From: JABDQW01 sp942492025
GTDB lineage: Bacteria > Pseudomonadota > Gammaproteobacteria > SZUA-229
Direction of reading: 5' to 3'
Length of the DNA: 64,000 bases
NCBI GenBank assembly: GCA_942492025.1
Contig: CALODJ010000003.1
Location: forward strand, 1-64,000
The notes under the pieces are model-generated. The model was not told where the DNA came from, ran no database searches, and was given only the letters and a program-made list of their open reading frames with translations. Shown here piece by piece: positions 35,129-44,115 of the stretch. The position numbers were made by a program, and so were the translations under genes. How positions within the stretch are numbered: position 1 is the first letter of the stretch; the number at the start of each line of letters is the position of its first letter.

Positions 35129-35201
35129 GCCTGCGCGATATGAACTTATGCCACCAAAACAACCGGTTGCACTTGCATGTAACTACGACTATGCTCTACT
35201 C

Positions 35202-35774
35202 ATGAACGCAAAACATGTCTTCTTGCTGCTTTCAACAGCAACTGTGCTATCAACCGCTGTTGCAGCCGACAAGCTCTATAAAAGTGTGGATGAACAGGGC
35301 AATATCGTGTACTCGGACACACCCACACCCGGTGCGGAACAACTGACACCGCCCCCGCTGTCAACCGTCAAAAGCCGACCAAAACCGGCAGAATCCATGA
35401 CAACGGACGCAAAAGCTGGTGAAGAAGGTGGTGAAGAGCCGGCCAAAAAGCCGCCCACCAAATACACAAAATTCAGCATCGTGCAGCCTAATAATGATGA
35501 CATCATATGGGACAACACCGGTGCGGTGCCCGTCGCCATCCAGCTGGAACCCCCCCTGGATACGGATAATGGCCATAGTATCTGGGTCTATGTCGATGGC
35601 AAAGCCGTGGTCCGAAAGAGCCAGAGCCTGGTGCAACCCCTTTCAAATATCGACAGGGGCACCCATAAAATCAGGGCCGAAATCAGAGATGAAAAACGCA
35701 AGACCCTGAAACGCACACAAAATATCACTGTGCACCTCAAACGGGCATCCTCGATACCACGCAGTGGCCCATAA
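35202..35774 (+). CDS. DUF4124 domain secreted protein
   Basis: 190 residues. I chose the ATG at 35202, which begins a clear signal peptide (MNAKHVFLLLSTATVLSTAV then AADKL). An upstream in-frame ATG at 35127 lies within the glnA terminator region. The N-terminal domain is DUF4124 (KLYKSVDEQGNIVYSDTP). The C-terminal part resembles an immunoglobulin-like fold (IWVYVDGKAVVRKSQSL, THKIRAEIRD). DUF4124 genes are commonly found between glnA and ntrB in Gammaproteobacteria. The function is unknown. Confidence 0.82.
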   Translation: MNAKHVFLLLSTATVLSTAVAADKLYKSVDEQGNIVYSDTPTPGAEQLTPPPLSTVKSRPKPAESMTTDAKAGEEGGEEPAKKPPTKYTKFSIVQPNNDDIIWDNTGAVPVAIQLEPPLDTDNGHSIWVYVDGKAVVRKSQSLVQPLSNIDRGTHKIRAEIRDEKRKTLKRTQNITVHLKRASSIPRSGP

Positions 35775-35834
35775 ACGCGCAATATAGCGCACTCCAGTTC
35801 AAACGCTCCTGATAATCAAGAAGAAGTGTCCCAT

Positions 35835-35853
35835 GCGCACTATTTTGGTGCGC
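35835..35853 (+). promoter_or_regulatory. NtrC-type box upstream of ntrB
   Basis: GCGCACTATTTTGGTGCGC is a near-perfect palindrome of the NtrC-binding type, about 165 bases before the ntrB start. In enteric bacteria NtrC represses its own operon through such a site. No sigma-54 pair was found nearby. Confidence 0.65.
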
Positions 35854-36018
35854 CCATATCCTTGTTAATGTCATAATCCACAACGGTCAACCTGGTCGAA
35901 CCCGTCCAAAACCAGACAGATTGTCATAAGGTATTGTTATTTATGACTGTTTCGTATCTGTCTCGATTTTATTCAGATACACTGAAAACTGGTTCGATAT
36001 TTGCACATAGCATTATTG

Positions 36019-37077
36019 ATGAGTGAAACGAACCCCTTACAAACCATACTCGATAATCTGCATGCTGCGGTCCTGGTCATCAATCAGGACCTGGGGATCG
36101 AATGCATGAACCCGTCTGCAGAGCATCTGTTCCAGATCAGCAGTAAACGAGCCATGACACGGTCAATCGTCAAGCTCGTGCCCGGTGAACCGGAGTTCCA
36201 TGATCGCCTCGCCCGCTCACTGATTTCAGGCCATCCCTTCACGGTTTACGACACCGGCCTGCAAAACCATGATGGCACTGTGATGAATGTTGACTATTCA
36301 GCATCACCCATTGCCTACCGGCCAGCCGGTAAATTCCTGTTACTCGAATTTACCCGCCTGAACAGTTTCATGAAGATTTCAAAAGAGGAAACCCTGATTC
36401 ATCAGCACGATGCCACCAGGAGCCTGCTTCGCAATCTCGCACACGAAATCAAAAATCCGCTCGGCGGTATTCGGGGTTCTGCTCAACTACTCGACCGTGA
36501 ACTTGACGCCAGCGACAGGGAGTTTACCCGCATCATCATTCGGGAAGCAGACAGGCTGCAAAATCTGGTTGACCGTATGCTCGGACCCAAGAGCCTTCCA
36601 GTCAAAGAGAAGCTCAATATCCATAAAGTGCTCGAGCATATTCGTCAACTGGTCAGGGCTGAAGCGGAATCAATCACCTTTACCGCAGATTACGACCCGA
36701 GCTTGCCCGATTTGCACGCCGACGAGGCCATGATGATCCAGGCACTGCTGAATATCACGCGAAATGCTGTTGCCGCGCTCAATGGCGAGGGACAGATACT
36801 TTTTCGAACACGGCCTCGCCGCAACTGCTCGATCAGGTCGAGAACGTATCCACTGGTTGCTCAGATTGACATTATCGATAATGGTGAGGGCATTCCCAAA
36901 GATCTGACTGAAACGCTGTTCTTCCCAATGGTCACCGGCCGTGCCGAAGGCACAGGACTCGGGCTTTCGATCTCACAATCATTGGTACAGCAACACAACG
37001 GCCTGATCGAATTCACCAGCAAGCCGGGTGAAACGTGTTTTACAATTTTAATTCCATTGGAGAATGGTCATGACTGA
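36019..37077 (+). CDS. glnL: nitrogen regulation sensor kinase NtrB
   Basis: Cytosolic kinase/phosphatase that, with PII, sets NtrC phosphorylation according to nitrogen status. Starting at ATG 36019 gives 352 residues; a TTG at 36001 is possible. A PAS domain (1-120) comes first. The H-box is RNLAHEIKNPLGGIRGSAQL with the phosphorylated His, the N-box MMIQALLNITRNAVAAL, and G-boxes IIDNGEGIPKDL and GRAEGTGLGLSISQSLVQQH. Its stop overlaps the ntrC start. Confidence 0.95.
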   Translation: MSETNPLQTILDNLHAAVLVINQDLGIECMNPSAEHLFQISSKRAMTRSIVKLVPGEPEFHDRLARSLISGHPFTVYDTGLQNHDGTVMNVDYSASPIAYRPAGKFLLLEFTRLNSFMKISKEETLIHQHDATRSLLRNLAHEIKNPLGGIRGSAQLLDRELDASDREFTRIIIREADRLQNLVDRMLGPKSLPVKEKLNIHKVLEHIRQLVRAEAESITFTADYDPSLPDLHADEAMMIQALLNITRNAVAALNGEGQILFRTRPRRNCSIRSRTYPLVAQIDIIDNGEGIPKDLTETLFFPMVTGRAEGTGLGLSISQSLVQQHNGLIEFTSKPGETCFTILIPLENGHD

Positions 37078-38473
37078 AGCGCGCCATATCTGGATTATCG
37101 ATGATGACGACTCGATACGTTTTGTTCTAAAAAAGGCGCTGGAAAATGACGGTATGCAGGTTACCAGCTTCAATAGCGCCAACAACGTACTCGATAGACT
37201 CAATGATGGCGAACCCGATGCCATCATCACGGATATACGCATGCCCGGCATGGATGGTCTTGAGTTATTATCCAGGCTGTCAGAACTCCACCCCACACTG
37301 CCCGTTATCGTCATGACGGCACATACCGATCTCGACAGTGCCGTGTCTGCGTACCAGGGGGGCGCTTTTGAGTATTTACCCAAACCATTTGATATCGATG
37401 ATGCCATCGAGCTGGCTCAACGCGCCAGTGATCGTCATAAAGAACAGACGCACAAAATTTCTGATATAGCTTCAGACACACCCGAGATCATCGGCGAGGC
37501 GCCCTCCATGCAGGATGTGTTTCGAGCAATCGGGCGTTTATCAAAATCGAACATCAATGTATTGATAACCGGCGAATCCGGCACGGGTAAGGAGCTGGTT
37601 GCACTATCATTGCACAGGCACAGCCCTCGGGCTCAACAATCATTCATTGCGATCAATACAGCAGCCATACCCAAGGAATTACTCGAATCAGAATTGTTTG
37701 GTCACGAAAAAGGCGCCTTTACTGGTGCGCAATCGCTGAGACGTGGACGCTTCGAACAAGCCGACAATGGCACCCTTTTCCTGGATGAAATCGGCGACAT
37801 GCCAGCAGAACTGCAAACGCGTTTACTGCGAGTACTTTCTGATGGCGAATTCTACCGCGTCGGCGGCCATACTCCGATCAAAGTCAACGTACGTGTTATT
37901 GCCGCCACCCATCAAGACCTGGAAGAAAATGTTAAAAGAGGGCTGTTTCGTGAAGACCTTTTCCACCGACTCAATGTAATTCGGATACAGCTTCCGTCAC
38001 TGCGGGAAAGACGCGAAGACATCCCTGCGTTACTCAAACTGTTTCTCGCGCGCGCCGTCAAGGAACTTGAAGTTGAGCCTAAAATCATTCGTCCTGAAGT
38101 CGAGGAATACCTGTCTACACTCGACTGGCCTGGCAACGTCAGACAACTCGAAAACACCTGTCACTGGCTTGCTGTGATGACATCGGGTCAGACAATTCAT
38201 ATGTCAGATCTACCGCATGAACTACAGCCCGATTCGGGTTCGCAGGTCGAAGTATTGACACAAAGCTGGCAGGACAATTTATTGAACTGGTCGCAGCAAC
38301 AGCTCGCTGCTGGCAGCAAAGCTATTGCCGAGCAGGTCATTCCGGAAGTGGAAAAGATATTGATCAAGGCTGCATTGAATAAAACCGGTGGACGTAAAAA
38401 TGATGCCGCCAACCTGCTTGGCTGGGGCAGAAACACACTCACGCGAAAAATAAAGGAACACGATATCGAATAA
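37070..38473 (+). CDS. glnG: nitrogen regulation response regulator NtrC
   Basis: Sigma-54 activator of nitrogen-assimilation genes, 467 residues from the ATG at 37070 (another ATG two codons earlier at 37064). Receiver domain (1-120) with IWIIDDDDSIRFVL and the phosphoacceptor in DAIITDIRMPGMDG. AAA+ domain with Walker A ITGESGTGKELVALSLH, the GAFTGA loop (HEKGAFTGAQSLRRG) that contacts sigma-54, and Walker B GTLFLDEIGDMP. C-terminal Fis-type helix-turn-helix (GGRKNDAANLLGWGRNTLTR). It overlaps ntrB by 8 bases, so they are cotranscribed. Confidence 0.96.
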   Translation: MTEARHIWIIDDDDSIRFVLKKALENDGMQVTSFNSANNVLDRLNDGEPDAIITDIRMPGMDGLELLSRLSELHPTLPVIVMTAHTDLDSAVSAYQGGAFEYLPKPFDIDDAIELAQRASDRHKEQTHKISDIASDTPEIIGEAPSMQDVFRAIGRLSKSNINVLITGESGTGKELVALSLHRHSPRAQQSFIAINTAAIPKELLESELFGHEKGAFTGAQSLRRGRFEQADNGTLFLDEIGDMPAELQTRLLRVLSDGEFYRVGGHTPIKVNVRVIAATHQDLEENVKRGLFREDLFHRLNVIRIQLPSLRERREDIPALLKLFLARAVKELEVEPKIIRPEVEEYLSTLDWPGNVRQLENTCHWLAVMTSGQTIHMSDLPHELQPDSGSQVEVLTQSWQDNLLNWSQQQLAAGSKAIAEQVIPEVEKILIKAALNKTGGRKNDAANLLGWGRNTLTRKIKEHDIE

Positions 38474-38486
38474 GAAAGAAATGTAA

Positions 38487-38880
38487 TTCACCACAGAGGC
38501 ACGGAGGGCACAGAGAAAAGCATTGTATAATTAACTGTGGTGCCCCAGATCTGATCTTACAGCTCGTGAAAAAGACTCCGGCGTTAACTAACAGCTGAAT
38601 GGACCGATCGTAGGGTGCGCCGTGCGCACCGCGATGTTTAAGTGTGTTGCCCAGTCTCGGTGCGCACGGCGCACCCTACAGTCATTATTCCATTATTACA
38701 ACAATGTGATGGTGGTTTTTGATGCAGCGACACTGTCAGGCCTTGTTGGGAGCAAATTACAGAATTGTCAGATCCAAGTCCAGACATTTACAAATAATGC
38801 TGTTTACATATTACCCACTGCGCCACAGGCGCAGTCAACAAGATCAAACTCTGTGCCCTCTGTGCCTCTGTGGAGAATAG
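38487..38880. mobile_element. MITE-like element with CCACAGAGGCAC terminal repeats
   Basis: About 390 bases bounded by CCACAGAGGCACGGAGGGCA (38491-38510 and on to 38515) and the inverse complement at 38849-38873 with one mismatch. It contains the GTAGGGTGCGCC inverted pair at 38610-38630 and 38659-38679. No gene is inside; a short open frame over 38622-39074 is repeat-derived. It fills the 430-base gap between ntrC and the ABC ATPase gene. Confidence 0.7.
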
Positions 38881-38903
38881 TTTTTTTAGAAACGTCCGCA
38901 GAT

Positions 38904-39641
38904 TTATACCGATGGCCGTTCCGCCAATTCAATGCAATTGATGTAGGCATCCTCCAGATTATCACCTTCGTAGGTTTGCCTGAATTTACCAGGCGTGCCT
39001 TCATACAGTATTCGGCTCTTATGCAATACCCCCATCCTGTCTGCGAGTTCATCAACATCAGCCAGTACGTGTGAACTAAAGAACAGGGTAACACCCTGCT
39101 GTTTCAATCTGAATAACTGGCGCTTGAACAAAACGCGCGCCCTGGGATCGAGCCCGCTCATGGGCTCATCGAGTATCAATAAAGACCTGCCGCTTAACAG
39201 GCAGGATGTAATACCGAGCTTTTGTGTCATACCCTTGGATAAACGACCTACCGGTGACTCCATTGTTTTGCGGTCGAGCTCAAGCGCATCAAGCATTGCA
39301 TCAATGTCATCATCACTTTGCCTGCTTGCGTACAGTGCGAGCATGTATCGAATGAACTCTTTACATTTTAGATAGACGGGTGGCGAAAACCGGTCAGGTA
39401 GATAAGCGACCTGTTGCCTGGCACTGACTTTTTGATGCGATCGTCCGAACAGCGCAATCGAGCCGCTTTCAATTGAGACCAAGTCAAGTATCGCCTTTAT
39501 CATCGTCGACTTGCCGCTTCCATTGACGCCGACGAGCCCGAAGAAGCGACCTTCGGCCACTTCGAGGTCAACGCCATCAAGCACCCGAGTTTTACCGTAT
39601 GTTTTAGAGACCTGGAGACATTGAATGGCGAGCTTTTCCAT
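38904..39641 (-). CDS. ABC transporter ATP-binding protein
   Basis: ATPase of an ABC-2 type exporter, 245 residues starting MEKLAIQCLQVSKTYGKTRV (ATG 39641; a start 12 codons further upstream is less likely). Walker A is GLVGVNGSGKSTMIKAIL, signature GRLSKGMTQKLGITSCL, Walker B SLLILDEPMSGLDPRA. The H-loop is in TLFFSSHVLADVDELAD. It follows the pilin gene beyond an intrinsic terminator and is probably made by read-through. The matching permease is the first gene of this minus-strand run (41282-42052). Confidence 0.88.
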   Translation of the reverse strand: MEKLAIQCLQVSKTYGKTRVLDGVDLEVAEGRFFGLVGVNGSGKSTMIKAILDLVSIESGSIALFGRSHQKVSARQQVAYLPDRFSPPVYLKCKEFIRYMLALYASRQSDDDIDAMLDALELDRKTMESPVGRLSKGMTQKLGITSCLLSGRSLLILDEPMSGLDPRARVLFKRQLFRLKQQGVTLFFSSHVLADVDELADRMGVLHKSRILYEGTPGKFRQTYEGDNLEDAYINCIELAERPSV

Positions 39642-39655
39642 CGACCTTGTGTCTG

Positions 39656-39688
39656 GCAAAAACAGGAGCCCTCTCAAGGGGCTCCTGT
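39656..39688 (-). terminator. intrinsic terminator between pilin and ABC ATPase genes
   Basis: On the minus strand ACAGGAGCCC pairs with GGGCTCCTGT around a 7-base loop, followed by a T run (TTTTTG). It would stop most pilin transcripts and let part of the transcription through into the ABC ATPase gene, whose ATG is at 39641. Confidence 0.8.
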
Positions 39689-39711
39689 CATGAATCGACT
39701 AATATTGTGAA

Positions 39712-40395
39712 TTAAAAGTTTCTGAATACGGCGGCACAGTTGTCGCTGGGATTCTGTAACTCGTAATTGGTGCCTGTTATGCATAGCCCCTCAGCAGCAG
39801 CATCCCATCCCGTCCCTGACTGACCCAACTGCATCGCTCCAGAACTGGGAGAACCGTCATCGACCTTTCGATCAAGTTCTGCGATGACATCAACCGGAAT
39901 ACCGCGTCCGCTGATAAGCTCGTGTGTATTCGCTGCACCGGTTTGTGTCAGCCTGCCATAGGAAAGGTTCATGCCTGAACCAAAACCGTTATCCGGACAA
40001 ACGGTGGGGGGGCATGCATAAGCATCGGCAACGACTGTTGCTGCATCATCCGTATAGCCACCGGTTAAATAACCAGCCGCTTCAAGATGCACCCAGACAC
40101 GCGCTCTCTCATTATCGGTATCAACCAGTCCGTTACCATCACCACCCGCGGGTGCACCCGGTAGATTGACCATTGACTGGGCATCAAGGTAGTCACCCGG
40201 GAAAGAACGGTAGCGGTCCTGGAAGCTGAACCAGGCTGCGGTAATACCATCGACAGTATTGTTCATGGCACGCACCCGTGCAGTATTTATCAGTTCCTGC
40301 CCCTTGAGCACGCCGCCCAAAAGCAATCCGATAATCACCAGCACAATGGCAATTTCGATCAGTGTAAAACCTTTTTGATTATTTAGTTTGCTCAT
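39712..40395 (-). CDS. type IV pilin / type II pseudopilin
   Basis: 227 residues from ATG 40395 (MSKLNNQKG); an in-frame ATG five codons upstream is possible. The prepilin peptidase site and hydrophobic helix are NNQKG then FTLIEIAIVLVIIGLLLG, with the conserved Glu at +5. The globular part has the PGDYLDAQ motif after YRSF. There are paired cysteines in YACPPTVCPDNG and two further cysteines near the C-terminus. It has its own putative sigma-54 promoter and a terminator behind it, as expected of an abundant subunit. Confidence 0.88.
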   Translation of the reverse strand: MSKLNNQKGFTLIEIAIVLVIIGLLLGGVLKGQELINTARVRAMNNTVDGITAAWFSFQDRYRSFPGDYLDAQSMVNLPGAPAGGDGNGLVDTDNERARVWVHLEAAGYLTGGYTDDAATVVADAYACPPTVCPDNGFGSGMNLSYGRLTQTGAANTHELISGRGIPVDVIAELDRKVDDGSPSSGAMQLGQSGTGWDAAAEGLCITGTNYELQNPSDNCAAVFRNF

Positions 40396-40439
40396 GACTG
40401 TCACTTTCATTTGTTATTGCCGTATCGTTATAAATCTAA

Positions 40440-40457
40440 AAGCAATTAACATACCAA
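40440..40457 (-). promoter_or_regulatory. putative sigma-54 promoter of the pilin gene
   Basis: Minus strand TTGGTATGTTAATTGCTT, with GG (40455-40454) and GC (40443-40442) exactly 10 bases apart and a full TTGC in the -12 element. It lies 47 bases upstream of the pilin ATG at 40395. An NtrC-family activator is encoded at 56347-57771. Confidence 0.65.
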
Positions 40458-40532
40458 TATTATATAGACCAGAAAGGCCGTATTAACCGCCAAAATTGCC
40501 GCTATATCTCAGATTTAGCCTGTTCCTTGTGT

Positions 40533-41285
40533 CTATTTATCAACACCTTGTCGAGATCTCGTCATCTTTTCTTCGAGTTCACGAATTTTGTTTTCGAGGA
40601 ATTTGAGCTCATTGGGATCACTAATCTTGCCACTGGCAATCAAGCCACCAACCAGCACTTTAGCGGACTCGAGCTCGCCCAAATCTTCGAGCACGATGAT
40701 CTTCATATCCTTCGCCCAATACGGCACATTCTCACTGGTCACGTTGTCTGCCAGGGCCGTTGCGTATTGCAATGCCAGCGACAAATCCTTGAGCTCATAC
40801 TTGGCAACGATCACTGCATTCGCCAGCCAGCGCCAGTGCCTATCGGGATCTTGATTAAACTTTTTGAATATGTAGTCCATCATCTCGCGCTGCTTGGCGC
40901 GATTACTGACACTGCCGTAGACTCTGGCAGCAGCCAGCATCGGATAATGGCCGGTGGGATCGAGTTCGAGTATGGTGTCGAGCCATTTCATCACCAGGCT
41001 GTAATCGAGCGAATGCAGGGGTATGCTGATACCTGGCTGGTTATCAAAGGCCTGAAGCCACAAATTCAATAGCTTGGCTACCGCCAAAGGTTCACCAAGC
41101 GAGCCCATGACGTAGGCCCTGGCTGACATGGGGTACGGCAAATCATCCGCTCTGGCCGGGACGGGTTTCTGCTGGCTGTGCCAGATAAGCTGTGCCGACA
41201 GCGCAATCAGCAGCACGACGATGATTGATCGCGGAACATCCCTGATTGGTCGATCCTTGTCTTCGATGAATGACCAGTGCATCAA
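40533..41285 (-). CDS. hypothetical membrane-anchored protein, helical repeat-like
   Basis: 250 residues. One N-terminal membrane helix (IIVVLLIALSAQLIWHSQQ) is followed by a soluble domain of amphipathic helices that looks TPR-like (YPMLAAARVYGSV, LALQYATALADNVTSENVPY). A charged C-terminal helix (KFLENKIRELEEKMTRSRQ) ends it. It overlaps the permease gene stop by 4 bases (41282-41285), so the two are coupled. Not assignable to a family. Confidence 0.65.
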   Translation of the reverse strand: MMHWSFIEDKDRPIRDVPRSIIVVLLIALSAQLIWHSQQKPVPARADDLPYPMSARAYVMGSLGEPLAVAKLLNLWLQAFDNQPGISIPLHSLDYSLVMKWLDTILELDPTGHYPMLAAARVYGSVSNRAKQREMMDYIFKKFNQDPDRHWRWLANAVIVAKYELKDLSLALQYATALADNVTSENVPYWAKDMKIIVLEDLGELESAKVLVGGLIASGKISDPNELKFLENKIRELEEKMTRSRQGVDK

Positions 41286-42052
41286 AAGTTTTTTCGATAG
41301 AAATCAAATAGCGCGATAGCCGACAGCAATGTCAGATAGATCACTGACTGACCCATTGCCGGCAACAACACATCCAGTCTGCCGCTGTTGTGCGCCAACC
41401 ATTCTGTCTGGGTGTATCGATTTAAATCAGGTAACAACCATGTCAGCACTTCGATGAAACCATCGAGGAACTTTTGAGAAAAAGTGGTATGGGAAATAAT
41501 AGGGTACTTTGACATGAGGTAAATCGATGTGGCCGAACGTGACGCCGCATAGAAAATAAACACACCGGTTAGCGCAGTCGGAACCTGGTTGAACGTAAAC
41601 AGCATCACCAGCCCCAGCGCAACCACGAGCACGAGCTCGAAAAAGAGCGAGATACACCAGATCAGTACCTGATCGGCTGATGCGTACAGCAGCAACAGGC
41701 TGCTGAAAATTATCGCGATGATAATTGACAGGTGTAAAAAACCGATGAGCTTGCCCAGATAATAACTGCTGCGAGGTATCGACATCGCCAGTATCATTTC
41801 CAGTGTCTTGTCCTGCAGCTCACGAAGCGTGCTCGTAACCACGAATAAGGCTACGACCACAACAGCACTGATCCGCAAAAATGCAGCAAGCACAGCCACC
41901 TGAGTTACCCGTTTTTCGGTAATCGCCAGATCGCCAATAAACTCCGTCAGGCCAAAGCTGATCGCCACAATCATAAGAGACAACCACAACAATCGATTAC
42001 GCATCGACTCTATTATGGTAAATTTGGCTATTGTGAATATTTTTGCAATCAT
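41282..42052 (-). CDS. ABC-2 type transporter permease
   Basis: 256 residues, about six membrane helices. I chose ATG 42052 (MIAKIFTIAKFTIIESMRNR), since the longer frame to 42169 overlaps the divergent histidine kinase start. Visible: the first helix LLWLSLMIVAISFGLTEF, the ABC-2 signature TLRELQDKTLEMILAMSIPR that contacts the ATPase, and helices LSIIIAIIFSSLLLLY, ALGLVMLFTFNQ and others. The ATPase is at 38904. A pilin gene and a helical-repeat gene lie between the two. Confidence 0.85.
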   Translation of the reverse strand: MIAKIFTIAKFTIIESMRNRLLWLSLMIVAISFGLTEFIGDLAITEKRVTQVAVLAAFLRISAVVVVALFVVTSTLRELQDKTLEMILAMSIPRSSYYLGKLIGFLHLSIIIAIIFSSLLLLYASADQVLIWCISLFFELVLVVALGLVMLFTFNQVPTALTGVFIFYAASRSATSIYLMSKYPIISHTTFSQKFLDGFIEVLTWLLPDLNRYTQTEWLAHNSGRLDVLLPAMGQSVIYLTLLSAIALFDFYRKNF

Positions 42053-42099
42053 TTTCCACCACACTACATTTCTATAATAATGAGTGTAGGCACAACTGA

Positions 42100-43773
42100 A
42101 TGTCTTTTCTATCTGAAAAACTGTTATTGGGCAATGAGCACCGTTTACTGGGTCTGATGATAGCCTCATTGATCGCAGCCATTTCTTTCAGTGACAATAT
42201 TAATATATCCCGAAGCCTGTTTATTACGCATTTTGGATTTTTCCTTTTATGGCAGCCAGTCTATAAACGGGAGATGGATTTTAGCTTCAGCGAACTCATG
42301 GTTTTGCTTGGCCTGATCGGTCTTTTTCTTGTCTGGCTCAATGTCTGGCTAATTCCTTTCTGGATGCTGTTGCTCCTGAGCCTGCTGACAGGTCGTATTT
42401 TTTCACAGGGTATGAGGCGCGTTGCATACGGGGTGGCCGTTATTGTTCTTTTTCTGCAGCTGACATTGATTACCACACCTGAGCTATTCGGGCTTCACGG
42501 TTTTTCGAAAACCGTCATTGCCACGCTTGAACTGCTGCTGATACTGATGCTGGTGCCCCTGATGTTTATCCGATCTGAAGAATACCGTCAGGCGACCCAT
42601 GTTGATTTTATACGAGGATTCCTCATTGTTATACTCACTACCTTTCTTTGCATGGGTAGTGTGCTTGTCACTTTCACTGCAAATATCCCTTATATCCAGT
42701 CACTCGCCAGTACAATTATTATTGCCGCCATGTTTCTGCTGCTGATGTCACTGCTATGGTCACCCAGGGCGGGATTTTCAGGACTGGCGCAGCTATGGGA
42801 GAAATATCTATTAAATATCGGCGGCCCATTCGAACAATGGATATCTCAACTATCGTCGCTTGAAGCCAATACTTCGCTCGAACCCGATTATTTCCTTAAT
42901 ACCAGTATCAAATACCTGCAGGAAAGACACTGGATAAGCGGTATCCGGTGGGAAACCAGCAAAACCAGAGACTTTGCGGGGAAAGAATCAAAATATGGGG
43001 TCAGCGTCAGTGATGATAAAATCAAGCTAACACTGTACGCATTTAGCCCTATTGGACCGGCACTATTGTTACATACCAAGCTATTGCTCAGCGTTCTGAT
43101 GTTTTATTACAAAGCGAAAATACAGGAACGGCAACTGACAAAGCAGGCCCATTTGCGCGCGATTTATGAAACCGGCTCAAAGCTGACCCACGACGTCAAG
43201 AATATACTCCAATCCACCAAAACGCTGACGCAGGCGGTCTTGCAGGAAGATGGGCGTACCGAGGAAGCCCATCAGATTCTGAAAAAACAGCTGCCTTTGC
43301 TAACAGAGCGATTACAGACAACGCTCGACAAGCTGAGTACACCGGCTCTGGAACCTTCAGAACCCATACCACTGGTATCCTGGTGGCAGGATATACAAGC
43401 CAAATACTCGGGACGCAGTATCCACTTTATCGAATCTTTACATACAAACCCGCTCATACCACAGGAAGTATTCAATACGGTAACGGAAAATTTGCTGGAA
43501 AATGCGCGGACAAAAAGGCTGCTGCAACCGGACCTGTCAATCACAGTTACGCTGCAAGCTGTCAACAGTGATGTCAACCTGCGCGTACAAGACAGTGGCT
43601 CACCCGTGCCAGAGGAAACCCGAACACAGTTGTTCAAGGAGGTGGTATTTTCAGAAAACGGTTTTGGGATCGGACTCTATCAATCAAGTCAACTGGCCAA
43701 ACGTGCCGGTTTCAAACTGCAGCTTGAAAGCAACAATCAGGGCAATGTCTGTTTTTGCCTTTCTAATAAATAG
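42100..43773 (+). CDS. membrane sensor histidine kinase
   Basis: 557 residues. The N-terminal half has about seven membrane helices (20-230), so it is a membrane-embedded sensor. A GAF-like middle (about 265-345) precedes the kinase core: H-box GSKLTHDVKNILQSTKTL, N-box VTENLLENARTKRLL, G-boxes RVQDSGSPVPEETR and SENGFGIGLYQSSQL. The architecture resembles PrsK-type kinases that pair with NtrC-family regulators. The only orphan NtrC-family regulator in the region is at 56347-57771, hence a likely partner. It is transcribed divergently from the ABC permease. Confidence 0.85.
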   Translation: MSFLSEKLLLGNEHRLLGLMIASLIAAISFSDNINISRSLFITHFGFFLLWQPVYKREMDFSFSELMVLLGLIGLFLVWLNVWLIPFWMLLLLSLLTGRIFSQGMRRVAYGVAVIVLFLQLTLITTPELFGLHGFSKTVIATLELLLILMLVPLMFIRSEEYRQATHVDFIRGFLIVILTTFLCMGSVLVTFTANIPYIQSLASTIIIAAMFLLLMSLLWSPRAGFSGLAQLWEKYLLNIGGPFEQWISQLSSLEANTSLEPDYFLNTSIKYLQERHWISGIRWETSKTRDFAGKESKYGVSVSDDKIKLTLYAFSPIGPALLLHTKLLLSVLMFYYKAKIQERQLTKQAHLRAIYETGSKLTHDVKNILQSTKTLTQAVLQEDGRTEEAHQILKKQLPLLTERLQTTLDKLSTPALEPSEPIPLVSWWQDIQAKYSGRSIHFIESLHTNPLIPQEVFNTVTENLLENARTKRLLQPDLSITVTLQAVNSDVNLRVQDSGSPVPEETRTQLFKEVVFSENGFGIGLYQSSQLAKRAGFKLQLESNNQGNVCFCLSNK

Positions 43774-44115
43774 CGTTTGATGACCAGCCAGATGAAAGTG
43801 ACCACCCATGAGGTTTTTAAGCGCAGAGATTTTGATTACGTGTAGACACAAGGAGCGACTTTAGTCGCGAACATTTGCAATTCGCGACTAAAGTCGCTCC
43901 GACGAAATCCTACAACGTTGTCTGCGCCTTTGCGGTAATATAATAATCTCCATAACGCCAATAGTACCAACGTATTACCCAACAGTTACAGTCAGCTATT
44001 GTCAGATTTTGCGTGGCCAAAACGGATGAGGGTCGCTACCTGGATCTTGCCGCTCAATGCAACTGCCGGATGCACCTGGCACACCAGAAAGCAGAAACTG
44101 TTTTTATTCTATTAT
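43774..44115. repeat. intergenic region with GGAGCGACTTTAGTCGCGAA palindrome
   Basis: The palindrome occupies 43852-43900 (arms GGAGCGACTTTAGTCGCGAA and TTCGCGACTAAAGTCGCTCC, loop of about 9 bases). It is related to the copy at 18257-18297. Flanking AAGCGCAGAGATTTTG and TCTGCGCCTTTGCGG form a looser inverted pair. No gene is seen in the remainder. Confidence 0.75.
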
